A stretch of DNA of 64,000 nucleotides from VBOC01 sp964512655 (GTDB lineage: Bacteria; Bacteroidota; Ignavibacteria; UBA10030; SZUA-254): contig CAZEJT010000008.1 in NCBI GenBank assembly GCA_964512655.1, positions 52,101 through 116,100 on the forward strand. Direction: 5' to 3'. Numbering within the stretch: the stretch's first letter is position 1; every line of letters starts with the position of its first letter. The notes under the pieces were generated by a model. It was not told where the DNA came from. It did no database searches and saw only the letters and a program-made list of their open reading frames with translations. Below are positions 1-7,190 of this stretch, one piece after another. A program made the translations under genes and the position numbers.

Positions 1-384
1 CTGGCGCGTCAGCCGCTCCTGCACCTGCAGCCTTCTGCTGAAGACCTCGACGATGCGGGGTAATTTGCTGAGGCCGAGGATTTTTCCGTTGGGGACATAA
101 GCCACATGGGCCTTCCCGTAGAACGGCAGAAGGTGGTGCTCGCAGAGGCTGAAGAAATCGATATCCTTTACGATGACCATCTCGCTGTACCGCTCGGAGA
201 AGACCGCCCCGTTCAGGACAGAGCTGATATCCTGGCGGTAGCCGCTCGTGAGGAACTCCAGCGACTTTGCCACCCTCTGAGGGGTCCTGAGGAGCCCCTC
301 CCGATTCGGGTCTTCGCCCATCATGGCCAGAAGCTCCCTGACCGCCTCTTCGACCTCCGCGTTCTTTAACAGCTGTTCTTCCAT
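1..384 (-). CDS. folE: GTP cyclohydrolase I, FolE (C-terminus cut by window edge)
   Basis: GTP cyclohydrolase I converts GTP to dihydroneopterin triphosphate, the first step to folate, queuosine or biopterin-type pterins. The readable 128 residues contain the family hallmark SLCEHHLLPFYGKAHVAY, whose Cys and His bind the catalytic zinc, and the preceding VKDIDFFSLCEHH strand. The third zinc ligand lies beyond the window, so the gene is partial at position 1. Three ATG codons in a row (390, 387, 384) are possible starts. An AGAGG just upstream is best spaced for 384, while 390 would overlap the stop of the preceding gene. It directly follows the PTPS gene in the same direction, so the two are almost certainly co-transcribed and act in sequence in pterin synthesis. 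Family assignment is firm; the final pterin product is not shown. Confidence 0.95.
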   Translation of the reverse strand, partial: MEEQLLKNAEVEEAVRELLAMMGEDPNREGLLRTPQRVAKSLEFLTSGYRQDISSVLNGAVFSERYSEMVIVKDIDFFSLCEHHLLPFYGKAHVAYVPNGKILGLSKLPRIVEVFSRRLQVQERLTRQ

Positions 385-386
385 CA

Positions 387-791
387 TCATCCTCTGTATT
401 CGGCAAAGTTGTCGGGTGTTTCGTAGACCGTGACGGCGTAAAGCCGCCCCGGGGAAACCTTCGGGCACAGGACTCTCCAGAAGACCGTTGCCAGGTTTTC
501 TGCCGTGGGGATCACGCCCTTCAGGAAATCCACGTCGAGGTTCAGATGCCGGTGATCCACCTTTGATAAGATCTCGGACTCGATTACATCCGAGAGCTTC
601 TTCAGATCCAGGATCATGCCCGTCTCGCCGTCCGGCTCGCCTGCTACCGTGACGCAGATTTCGTAATTGTGTCCGTGTCCATTCGGGTACGCGCACTTGC
701 CGTAGGTCTTGAGGTTCTCATCCTCCGAAAACCTCGGGTTGTATAGCCGGTGCGATGCCGCGAAGTGCTCTTTTCTTGTCAGATAGACCAT
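387..791 (-). CDS. 6-pyruvoyl-tetrahydropterin synthase / QueD family, PTPS-II-like motif
   Basis: A 134-residue COG0720 protein acting on dihydroneopterin triphosphate, the product of the downstream folE. His14, His39 and His41 (in NGHGHNY) are the zinc ligands, Cys33 is the catalytic cysteine, and Asp79-His80 and Glu124 complete the active site. The spacing is Cys-x5-HGH, which in published family classifications marks the PTPS-II (animal-type, tetrahydrobiopterin) group, whereas QueD has Cys-x3-HGH. The segments GKCAYPNGHGHNY and DHRHLNLD also resemble animal PTPS. The stop overlaps the folE start region. No queC, queE or sepiapterin reductase is next to it. The alternative is a QueD role in queuosine synthesis, but the motif argues against it. 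Confidence 0.9.
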   Translation of the reverse strand: MVYLTRKEHFAASHRLYNPRFSEDENLKTYGKCAYPNGHGHNYEICVTVAGEPDGETGMILDLKKLSDVIESEILSKVDHRHLNLDVDFLKGVIPTAENLATVFWRVLCPKVSPGRLYAVTVYETPDNFAEYRG

Positions 792-845
792 GAGTTGATT
801 CCCTTACTCCTTCGTAATCTCAACACGGGGGAAATTGACAAAGTT

Positions 846-1502
846 TCAGGAGTCGCGCTTCCTGAAGATGCGCGTGTGCACGATCGCTGCGAGCCCGCCG
901 CCGAGAAGAGGGCCGATCCAGTACACGAGATGATGGTCCCAGTAACCGCCGACGAGCGCAGGCCCGAATGTCCGGGCAGGATTCATCGATGCTCCCGTGA
1001 GAGGCCCTCCTGCCAGAATATCGAGCGTGATCGTGAGCCCGATAAAGAGTCCCCCGAGGTTTGCCGCGCGCGAATCCATTGCGGTTCCGTAGACTGCGAG
1101 GACGAGGAAGAACGTCAGAAGAAGCTCCAGGAGGATTCCTGCGCCCGCGCCGATCTCCGGCGCAAGGAGAGGGGTTCCCAGTTTCGCGAGCTCGGCCGCG
1201 GAGGCCGGAAGGACCGCTTTCGCCGCCAGCGCTCCGAAGACGCCGCCGGTAAGCTGGGCGATGGTATACGAGACCGCATCCTTGACGCCGATCTTCCCCC
1301 CGACCAGCGCTCCAAAGGTAACCGCGGGGTTATAGAAACCCCCCGAGATGTAGCCCATCGCCGAGACCATGACGGCGATCGTCAGGCCGTGAGCGAGCGC
1401 CACGCCGACCAGTCCGGCGTTCACGCAGATCGACGCTACGCCCACGAAAATCAGGGCAAACGTTCCGATGAACTCGGCCGCAAGCTTTTGGGTCATGTTC
1501 AT
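846..1502 (-). CDS. MIP family channel (aquaporin)
   Basis: A 218-residue six-helix membrane channel of the major intrinsic protein family, for water or small neutral solutes across the inner membrane. Both NPA pore boxes are present: SGGFYNPAVTFG in the first half and TGASMNPARTFGPA in the second, the latter with the conserved Arg of the selectivity filter. The N-terminus (AAEFIGTFALIFVGV) is the usual first helix. The length fits aquaporins (about 230) better than glycerol facilitators (about 270), and the second NPA is followed by R-T-F-G-P as in AqpZ. The residue usually His in SGGHxNPA is Phe here. The start is supported by AGGAGG 6 nt upstream. It lies 47 nt downstream of the bcp gene and may be read with it. 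Confidence 0.93.
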   Translation of the reverse strand: MNMTQKLAAEFIGTFALIFVGVASICVNAGLVGVALAHGLTIAVMVSAMGYISGGFYNPAVTFGALVGGKIGVKDAVSYTIAQLTGGVFGALAAKAVLPASAAELAKLGTPLLAPEIGAGAGILLELLLTFFLVLAVYGTAMDSRAANLGGLFIGLTITLDILAGGPLTGASMNPARTFGPALVGGYWDHHLVYWIGPLLGGGLAAIVHTRIFRKRDS

Positions 1503-1549
1503 GAATCCTCCTGTTGAGAGTGAGACCGGGGGAAAGGCGGCGCAGGGCG

Positions 1550-2008
1550 CTACAGCAGGGCCAGCACCTCGTCTGTGTGGCCTTCGACCTTCACCTTCCG
1601 GAAGATATGCGTGATCCTTCCGTTCTCATCGATGAGAACGGTCGTGCGCTCGATGCCCATGTAGTTCCTCCCCATGAGGTGCTTCATTTTCCACGTGCCG
1701 TAGGCCTTGATGACTTCCTTCCGCTCATCGCTCAGAAGGGGAAACGAAAGGCCGTATTTTTTCTGAAACTTCTGATGCGAGGAGATGGAATCTGCGCTGA
1801 TGCCGAAGATCAGCGCCCCCTTCTTCCGTACGCGGGCGAGGTTGTCCTGGAATGAACACGCTTCTTTCGTGCAGCCGGGCGTATCATCCTTCGGATAGAA
1901 ATAGAGAACGACCTTCTTCCCGCGGAGATCTCTGAGGGACACCGTTCCGCCGCTTGTGGACGGAAGCGAAAAATCCGGGGCCGGATCGCCGGCGCTCAAT
2001 TCAGTCAT
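1550..2008 (-). CDS. bcp: Peroxiredoxin of the Bcp/PrxQ family
   Basis: A thiol peroxidase of 152 residues that reduces hydrogen peroxide and organic hydroperoxides in the cytoplasm using thioredoxin. The thioredoxin fold begins with SAGDPAPDFSLPSTSG. The motif YPKDDTPGCTKEACSFQD holds the peroxidatic Cys46 and, five residues on, Cys51 as resolving cysteine, the arrangement typical of 2-Cys atypical Bcp proteins. Thr43 and the later Arg of the catalytic triad region are in place. Length matches the family. A sigma70-type promoter (TTGACT, 17 nt, TAAGTT) lies about 55 nt upstream, so this is the first gene of a unit that probably includes the aquaporin gene. Confidence 0.95.
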   Translation of the reverse strand: MTELSAGDPAPDFSLPSTSGGTVSLRDLRGKKVVLYFYPKDDTPGCTKEACSFQDNLARVRKKGALIFGISADSISSHQKFQKKYGLSFPLLSDERKEVIKAYGTWKMKHLMGRNYMGIERTTVLIDENGRITHIFRKVKVEGHTDEVLALL

Positions 2009-2063
2009 GGCACCTGTGGTATTGTGTCATTCAGGCGTGTTAATCCAACGGAAGAGCGTCTTG

Positions 2064-2092
2064 AACTTACACAATACCCTTTGTAAAGTCAA
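2064..2092 (-). promoter_or_regulatory. Predicted promoter of bcp
   Basis: On the minus strand TTGACT (2092-2087) is followed after exactly 17 nt by TAAGTT (2069-2064). Transcription would start near 2057, leaving a leader of about 49 nt before the bcp ATG. The match to the sigma70 consensus is 5/6 at -35 and 4/6 at -10. Confidence 0.55.
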
Positions 2093-2094
2093 TT

Positions 2095-2111
2095 CCGCCG
2101 GTGGATGGCGG
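2095..2111 (-). terminator. Short hairpin after the DUF2279 gene, weak terminator candidate
   Basis: Immediately after the stop of the DUF2279 gene the minus strand has CCGCC, a 7-nt loop and GGCGG. No T-run follows (AATTGACTTT comes next, which overlaps the bcp -35 box). The stem is short, so the call is weak. Confidence 0.25.
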
Positions 2112-2112
2112 T

Positions 2113-3075
2113 TCAAAAATAGAAGCCGTAGACGACCGATGTGGGATAAAACCGGAAGGCGGGGAGCGGCATATGTATGAAATTCAGAAGCTCTCCGAGA
2201 GTAGAGAGGAGCGCCGAATCGTGTGGCAGAATTTTTGTCATGTCGAGGTCGGGCGCCAGAAAATAGACCCGGTGCGGGTCGGGTCCCGCAACGTTCCTCG
2301 CCCCGTACCCCAGGGCGATGCACAGCCACTCGGGCCAGAATCCGCGGGCCGACTCCGGCAGAAGTCCGTGCACTTTGAAGCTCATCCAGAACGTCTGTCC
2401 CTCGTAGTCGTCGATGATGAGATGCTTCTGACCCTTGAAACCGACGCCCCCCGGGTTGCCGAGAAGATCAGAGGGATGGTAACTCAGTTTCAGGTCGAAG
2501 TTTCTCAGGTAAGGGACATAGTGGCGCGCGATGGGCCATGCGGCCCCTCCGACGTCGGACGCGAAATCGACGCGGTCGAAACCCCACGCAGAAAACCCAT
2601 CCTCGACCTCCACGTAGGTCTGGAACAGGAGAGCGCCCCCGGAACCGATCCAGAGAGCGCTTTCATCCGAAACGTCGGCCCAGCGGACGGAGCGCTCGAT
2701 CAGGAATCCAAGCAGAGTGGCGCCGTAGAAGTGCCCGATCTTATCCACGCTCAGGCCGTAGACGAGATCCTCCTCGAAGTGAAAGGGCGCCCTGTTGTCC
2801 TTCCACCACCCGCTCTGCTGGTAAAAATGGATGACGAGCATCGAGCCGAGAAGGGTCCCTCCCACGAGCGCGAGACGCCCCTTGTCGTAGCCGGAGTCCG
2901 GGCGCTCCCTCGAGGGAACGGGATGCGCAGTGTCTTGTGGAGTCCGCATTTCTCCCGCGATTCCGGGATAGAAAATCCGGCCGCTGAGATCCGCTGCGGC
3001 TCCGGCGGCGGGGAGGGCTTCCGATCGTCCCGGGCCTCCGGAAATCAGCGCTGCAAGAAGAATGCACCCAACCAC
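2113..3075 (-). CDS. DUF2279 family exported protein
   Basis: A 320-residue protein with an N-terminal hydrophobic export signal (CILLAALISGG). The central part (GSMLVIHFYQQSGWW, DKIGHFYGATLLG, VEDGFSAWGFDRVDFASD) is the pattern of DUF2279/YfiM-like predicted periplasmic or membrane-associated proteins: a His in KxGHF followed by hydrophobic helices and an AWGFDxxDxxxDxxG segment. No biochemical role is established for the family that I know of. The start is a GTG 3 nt after the stop of the UDP-xylose synthase gene, so it is the last gene of a nucleotide-sugar operon. That position hints at an envelope glycan role, which is inference. An earlier in-frame start inside the upstream gene is unlikely. 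Confidence 0.75.
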   Translation of the reverse strand: MVGCILLAALISGGPGRSEALPAAGAAADLSGRIFYPGIAGEMRTPQDTAHPVPSRERPDSGYDKGRLALVGGTLLGSMLVIHFYQQSGWWKDNRAPFHFEEDLVYGLSVDKIGHFYGATLLGFLIERSVRWADVSDESALWIGSGGALLFQTYVEVEDGFSAWGFDRVDFASDVGGAAWPIARHYVPYLRNFDLKLSYHPSDLLGNPGGVGFKGQKHLIIDDYEGQTFWMSFKVHGLLPESARGFWPEWLCIALGYGARNVAGPDPHRVYFLAPDLDMTKILPHDSALLSTLGELLNFIHMPLPAFRFYPTSVVYGFYF

Positions 3076-3078
3076 CTG

Positions 3079-4044
3079 CTACGACACCTTCAGATTCGCC
3101 TTCATCTTCGCCCGGAAATACTCGCAGGTCAGCCTGAGGCCTTCCGAGCGGGTCACGCGAGGCTCCCACCCGAGGAGCCTCCGGGCTTTGGAGATGTCGG
3201 GCTGTCTGACCTTCGGATCGTCTTCGGGGAGCGGATTGAAGGAGATCTTGCCTTTCCCGCCGGTCAGTTGAAGGATTTCGCGGGCCAGCTGGAGAACGGT
3301 GATTTCGTCGGGATTTCCGATGTTGACCGGCTCCGTTATGTCGGAGATGAGCAAACGGTAGATCCCGTCGATGAGGTCGTCGACATAGCAGACGCTCCGC
3401 GTCTGACTGCCGTCTCCAAACACCGTGATGTCCTTGTCGAAGATGGCCTGGGAAAGAAAGGCGGGGATGGCCCTCCCGTCGTCGACGCGCATGCGTGTCC
3501 CGTACGTGTTGAAAATCCTCACGATCCGGGTATCGACCCCGTGATACCTGTGATACGCCATGGTCATCGCTTCGGCAAAGCGCTTGGCCTCGTCGTACAC
3601 CCCCCGGAGTCCGATTGGGTTGACGTTGCCCCAGTATGTCTCCGCCTGGGGATGTTCGAGCGGATCGCCGTAGACCTCCGATGTCGACGCAAGGAGAAAG
3701 CGTGCGCTCTTGGCCTTCGCAAGCCCGAGCGCCTTGTGCGTGCCGAGCGAGCCGACCTTCAGCGTTTGAATCGGCACCCTCAGATAATCGATCGGGCTCG
3801 CCGGCGAGGCAAAGTGAAGTATATTGTGGACAGGGCCCTCGACGTAAATGAAGTTGGTCACATCCTGGTGGACGAAGCGAAATCGCGGATTGCCCATGAG
3901 GTGGGCGATGTTCGACGGATCGCCGGTAATCAGGCTGTCGATGCATACCACCGCGTGGCCCTCGGCCAGGAGGCGGTCGCAGAGATGCGAGCCGAGAAAC
4001 CCCGCCCCGCCGGTGACGACGCTTACCCGGTCAGCTCCGGGCAC
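3079..4044 (-). CDS. uxs: UDP-glucuronate decarboxylase (UDP-xylose synthase), extended SDR
   Basis: Converts UDP-glucuronate to UDP-xylose in the cytoplasm using bound NAD. Residues 7-16 carry the Rossmann motif VVTGGAGFLGSH. The catalytic Ser/Thr, Tyr and Lys are seen in LASTSEVYG and GVYDEAKRFAE, and RIFNTYGTRM and GDGSQTRSVCYVDDLIDG are the usual substrate-binding strands of UXS enzymes. 321 residues is the expected length for a prokaryotic UXS. The gene overlaps the end of ugd by 14 nt, and ugd supplies its substrate, so function follows from both sequence and context. A close alternative is a dTDP-glucose 4,6-dehydratase-like enzyme, but the YDExKR motif and gene pairing favour UXS. Confidence 0.92.
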   Translation of the reverse strand: MPGADRVSVVTGGAGFLGSHLCDRLLAEGHAVVCIDSLITGDPSNIAHLMGNPRFRFVHQDVTNFIYVEGPVHNILHFASPASPIDYLRVPIQTLKVGSLGTHKALGLAKAKSARFLLASTSEVYGDPLEHPQAETYWGNVNPIGLRGVYDEAKRFAEAMTMAYHRYHGVDTRIVRIFNTYGTRMRVDDGRAIPAFLSQAIFDKDITVFGDGSQTRSVCYVDDLIDGIYRLLISDITEPVNIGNPDEITVLQLAREILQLTGGKGKISFNPLPEDDPKVRQPDISKARRLLGWEPRVTRSEGLRLTCEYFRAKMKANLKVS

Positions 4045-5350
4045 GGTCCGCTCCCCTGCCGACGCCGAAATAGTCGAATCCCTTCTCGGCCAGAATCGAC
4101 GGATCGTAGATATTCCTTCCGTCGAAGATGACGTGGCCCCGCATCAGCGATTTCATCCGGTCGAAGTCGGGCCGGCGGAACACATTCCACTCCGTGAGGA
4201 CCAGAAGTCCGTCGGCGCCGCGGAGGGCCGCGTAGTTGTCCTTGAAAAACTTCACCGAATCGCCGAGTTGTTTTCGCCCTTCCTCGAGGGCGACCGGGTC
4301 GTGTGCGTGCACGGCAGCGCCGCGCTTCAGAAGTTCCCGGATGATCGGAATGCTGGGCGCATCGCGCATATCCTCGGTGTTGGGCTTGAAGGATAGCCCC
4401 CAGACCGCAACGACCTTCCGCGAGAGGTTTCTGCGGAAGTAGCGGGTGATCTTCTCGACGATCATCATTCGCTGGCGCAGATTGACCGATTCCACCGCTG
4501 CCAGGATCTTGAAATCGTAGTTGGCTTCCTCCGCGGTCCTTGCAAGCGCCTTGATGTCCTTCGGAAAACATGATCCCCCGTATCCTGCCCCGGCGAAGAG
4601 AAACTGCGTCCCGATCCGCGGATCGGAGCCGATTCCCTTCCGCACCATGTCCACGTCGGCCCCGAGGCGGTCGCAGAGATTGGCAATCTCGTTCATGTAC
4701 GAGATCTTCGTGGCAAGGAAGGCATTTGCCGCGTATTTCGTCAGCTCCGCGCTTTCCTCGTCCATGAGAATCACCGGATTCCCCGTCCTGATGAACGGGG
4801 CGTAGAGGTCCTGCATGATGCCGATGGCGCGCGGACTCCTTGAGCCGATGACAATCCGGTCGGGCTTCATGAAATCGCCCACCGCCGCGCCCTCTTTGAG
4901 GAATTCCGGGTTGGAAACGACGTCGAATTCGGTATGGGTCATTCCGGAAACGATCTCCCGGACCTTTCGGGCCGTCCCCACGGGGACCGTGCTCTTGTTC
5001 ACGATGACCTTGTAGGAGTTTATAAACCGGCCGATGTCGCGCGCGGTCTGGAGAACATGCTTCAGGTCTGCGGCGCCGTCGAGATTCGAGGGGGTCGGCA
5101 GGGCCAGAAAGACGACTTCGGATCCTTTGATCGCCCTCTCGAGGTTCATGGTAAAGGAAATCCTCTTCGCCGCGAGATTACTTTTCAAAAGTTCCTGCAG
5201 CCCGGGCTCGTAGGTGGGAGAGATACCGCGCCGGAGAGTCCGGATTTTCTTCTCGTCGATGTCCACGCAGGTGACGTCGTTGCCGGTCGCCGCGAAGCAG
5301 GTGCCAACGACCAGGCCGACGTAGCCCGTTCCGATAACGCTTATCCGCAT
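4031..5350 (-). CDS. ugd: UDP-glucose 6-dehydrogenase
   Basis: Oxidises UDP-glucose to UDP-glucuronate with two NAD, supplying the decarboxylase encoded next. The 439 residues run N-terminal NAD domain (ISVIGTGYVGLVVGTCFAATG), central dimer helix, and C-terminal UDP-binding domain. The catalytic cysteine is in GYGGSCFPKDIKAL, preceded by the conserved NAFLATKISYMNEIANLCD helix. VVNKSTVPVGTARKV is also characteristic. Length and motif order match bacterial Ugd/TuaD. It is the first gene of ugd-uxs-DUF2279, with a strong promoter 40 nt upstream. UDP-glucuronate and UDP-xylose would feed capsule, exopolysaccharide or lipid glycosylation. Confidence 0.96.
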   Translation of the reverse strand: MRISVIGTGYVGLVVGTCFAATGNDVTCVDIDEKKIRTLRRGISPTYEPGLQELLKSNLAAKRISFTMNLERAIKGSEVVFLALPTPSNLDGAADLKHVLQTARDIGRFINSYKVIVNKSTVPVGTARKVREIVSGMTHTEFDVVSNPEFLKEGAAVGDFMKPDRIVIGSRSPRAIGIMQDLYAPFIRTGNPVILMDEESAELTKYAANAFLATKISYMNEIANLCDRLGADVDMVRKGIGSDPRIGTQFLFAGAGYGGSCFPKDIKALARTAEEANYDFKILAAVESVNLRQRMMIVEKITRYFRRNLSRKVVAVWGLSFKPNTEDMRDAPSIPIIRELLKRGAAVHAHDPVALEEGRKQLGDSVKFFKDNYAALRGADGLLVLTEWNVFRRPDFDRMKSLMRGHVIFDGRNIYDPSILAEKGFDYFGVGRGADRARS

Positions 5351-5390
5351 CTGTGCTTATCCGGGATTATCGCGATTGGTACAGGGGGTC

Positions 5391-5419
5391 AGTATATGGT
5401 TTTTCAGCGCTAAATTCAA
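5391..5419 (-). promoter_or_regulatory. Predicted promoter of the ugd-uxs operon
   Basis: TTGAAT (5419-5414) and TATACT (5396-5391) on the minus strand are separated by 17 nt. Transcription would start near 5384, giving a leader of about 34 nt before the ugd start. Confidence 0.65.
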
Positions 5420-5442
5420 AGGCCTTCCGTACGGGGGCGGGG

Positions 5443-6558
5443 TTACGACCGGAAAAATGAGCGTACCGACGTTGCCACATGCTCGATCTGCTCGCCGGTC
5501 ATCTCGGGAAAGAGGGGGAGAGACAGGCATTCCCGTGCTGCGCTCTCGCTGACCGGAAAGTCTCCCTCCGCATGCCCGAGGTGCCCGCATGCGGCCTGCA
5601 AATGGAGCGGGACAGGATAATGAAGGCCGGTTGTAATCTCTCTTTCCGAAAGGAATCTCTGCAGTTCCTCCCGCCGGGGAGTGCCGATGACAAACTGGTG
5701 GTAAACGTGTTCTGCATCCTGGGGTTCAAACGGGAGCCTGACATCGGGCATATCGCCAAGCGTATCCTTGTAGAACCGGGCGAGTTCCCTTCGTTTGAGA
5801 GTCCATTCCGGAAGATACTTCATCTTGACGCCGAGGACTGCTCCCTGGATTCCGTCCATCCTGTAATTGTGGCCGTAGAAGGCGTGGCGGTATTTCTCGG
5901 TCTGGCCGTGGTCTCGAAGCTGACGTATGCGGCCTGCCAGCGCGGAATCGTTAGTTGTAACCGCCCCTGCTTCCCCGTAAGCTCCCAGGTTCTTTCCCGG
6001 ATAAAAACTGAAACATCCTGCCAATCCAAAACCACCCACAGTTCTCCCGCGATACCGCGCAAGATGCGCTTGGCATGCATCTTCAATCACAATAGCTCCC
6101 TCGCGTTCAGCCAGACCCTGAATTTCGTTCATGGCGGCAGGAAGCCCGTACAGGTGGACCGGGATGATCGCCTTGATCGGGGGATGCTTACGCCGGAAGA
6201 GTTCCTCCAGCCTGTTCGGATCGAGGGTGTAGGTCCTGGGCTCGATGTCCACGAACACAGGGATCGCCCCGGCGAGGGAAATCGCCTCGACCGTCGCGAT
6301 AAACGTAAAAGGGGTCGTGACAACCGCATCCCCCTTGCCGATCCCCGCCGCCCACAGGGCCAGATGGAGCGCGTCAGTTCCGGAGCCCACGGCGATACAA
6401 TGTGAGGCGTCATGCGCGCGGGCGAAGGATTCCTCGAATCGTTCAACTGAGCTCCCGAGAATGAATTGCGAACTCGTGATGACGTCACCGATGGCGGAGT
6501 CTATCTCCGACCGAATCCGGACGTATTGGGCGTGCAGATCAGCGAGGGGAACCTTCAC
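5443..6558 (-). CDS. DegT/DnrJ/EryC1/StrS family sugar aminotransferase
   Basis: A PLP-dependent aminotransferase of 371 residues that usually transfers an amino group to a nucleotide-linked keto-sugar. The PLP lysine is in FSFYPGKNLGAYGEAGAV, preceded by IVIEDACQAHLARYRG with the Asp that contacts the pyridine nitrogen. AVGSGTDALHLAL and TTPFTFIATVEAI bind the phosphate. The motifs are intact, so it is expected to be active. The GTG start at 6558 has no clear Shine-Dalgarno sequence. It faces the same way as ugd-uxs but ends ahead of their promoter, so it is likely a separate unit serving the same glycan pathway. The exact sugar cannot be told from sequence; 3-amino or 4-amino sugars are both possible. 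Confidence 0.9.
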   Translation of the reverse strand: MKVPLADLHAQYVRIRSEIDSAIGDVITSSQFILGSSVERFEESFARAHDASHCIAVGSGTDALHLALWAAGIGKGDAVVTTPFTFIATVEAISLAGAIPVFVDIEPRTYTLDPNRLEELFRRKHPPIKAIIPVHLYGLPAAMNEIQGLAEREGAIVIEDACQAHLARYRGRTVGGFGLAGCFSFYPGKNLGAYGEAGAVTTNDSALAGRIRQLRDHGQTEKYRHAFYGHNYRMDGIQGAVLGVKMKYLPEWTLKRRELARFYKDTLGDMPDVRLPFEPQDAEHVYHQFVIGTPRREELQRFLSEREITTGLHYPVPLHLQAACGHLGHAEGDFPVSESAARECLSLPLFPEMTGEQIEHVATSVRSFFRS

Positions 6559-6586
6559 CGCATTCTGAAGTAGATCCTATGGATTG

Positions 6587-6958
6587 CTAGAATATCCCGT
6601 TCTCATTGGGAGAATCCTTTGGGACCTGCATCCCCGCTTCCCATTCCTCGATGATCAGGTTGTCCTCAAATCGGAAGATGTGCACCACGGCGATGTCGGT
6701 TGCGCCGGGTGTAGCTCGCACAACGCGCGAATGGGTCGCTACAAGATCTCCGTCTTCAAGAGCGCGTACGACCTCGATCGATTTGTTTGGGCTTTTGACC
6801 GCGGCTTCTTCCATCGCCTCGAGAAGCGATCGCCGGTCGCCCTTAAAATAGGCATTGTGGTGTGAAAACTTCGGGTGCACATATTTCTCATATGCCTCGC
6901 CCACCTTGCCGGACGCAGCCAACCTGAGAAATGAAATTGCGATGTCTTTCTTGGTCAC
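6587..6958 (-). CDS. SnoaL-like / NTF2-fold polyketide-cyclase-type protein
   Basis: A small alpha+beta barrel protein of about 123 residues. Features of the SnoaL/NTF2-like fold are the first helix IAISFLRLAASGKVGEAYEKYVHPKFSHHNAYF, the central LEDGDLVATHSRVV strand, and the closing VHIFRFEDNLIIEEWEAGMQV. The reaction is unknown; family members include cyclases, isomerases and stress proteins. The true start is the GTG at 6958. A longer frame upstream begins LYREFESLPLRQ, which is the translated tRNA-Ser gene and must be excluded. The gene begins 25 nt after the tRNA 3' end and may be read from the tRNA promoter. Confidence 0.75.
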   Translation of the reverse strand: MTKKDIAISFLRLAASGKVGEAYEKYVHPKFSHHNAYFKGDRRSLLEAMEEAAVKSPNKSIEVVRALEDGDLVATHSRVVRATPGATDIAVVHIFRFEDNLIIEEWEAGMQVPKDSPNENGIF

Positions 6959-6983
6959 TTGGTGGACACGGAAACTGATGATC

Positions 6984-7073
6984 TGGCGGAGGGGGAGAGA
7001 TTCGAACTCTCGGTAGAGCAAGCCCTACACTGGTTTTCGAGACCAGCCTATTCAACCACTCTAGCACCCCTCC
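6984..7073 (-). tRNA. tRNA-Ser (anticodon CGA)
   Basis: A 90-nt gene read on the minus strand, 5' end 7073, with encoded CCA at 6986-6984. The acceptor stem is GGAGGGG with CCCCTCC, then discriminator G. The anticodon arm is CTGGT, loop CTCGAAA, ACCAG, giving anticodon CGA for codon UCG. A long variable arm (GTAGGGCTTGCTCTAC region) marks it as a class II serine tRNA, and GTTCGAATC is the T loop. Nothing looks degraded. A sigma70 promoter lies 18 nt upstream. Confidence 0.95.
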
Positions 7074-7090
7074 GATTGAAGCCGGGAAAA

Positions 7091-7119
7091 AATGTAGTCA
7101 AAAAGCGCCTCATTTACAA
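7091..7119 (-). promoter_or_regulatory. Predicted promoter of tRNA-Ser
   Basis: TTGTAA (7119-7114), 17 nt, TACATT (7096-7091) on the minus strand. The predicted start near 7084 leaves about 10 nt of 5' precursor before the tRNA. Confidence 0.5.
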
Positions 7120-7190
7120 TCAGTTAAGCGTTGTCGCGAACCTGAGGGACGACATGAATGGTTGGAACATTCCCGCCGGGGAGACGGGAA

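Noticed and set aside
2101..4131. 676-residue plus-strand open frame
   Set aside because: Antisense to DUF2279 and uxs, which have clear family motifs. Long antisense frames are common in GC-rich DNA, and its translation is rich in Arg/Pro/Glu without motifs.
6959..7021. N-terminal extension of the SnoaL-like protein
   Set aside because: It is the translated tRNA-Ser sequence.
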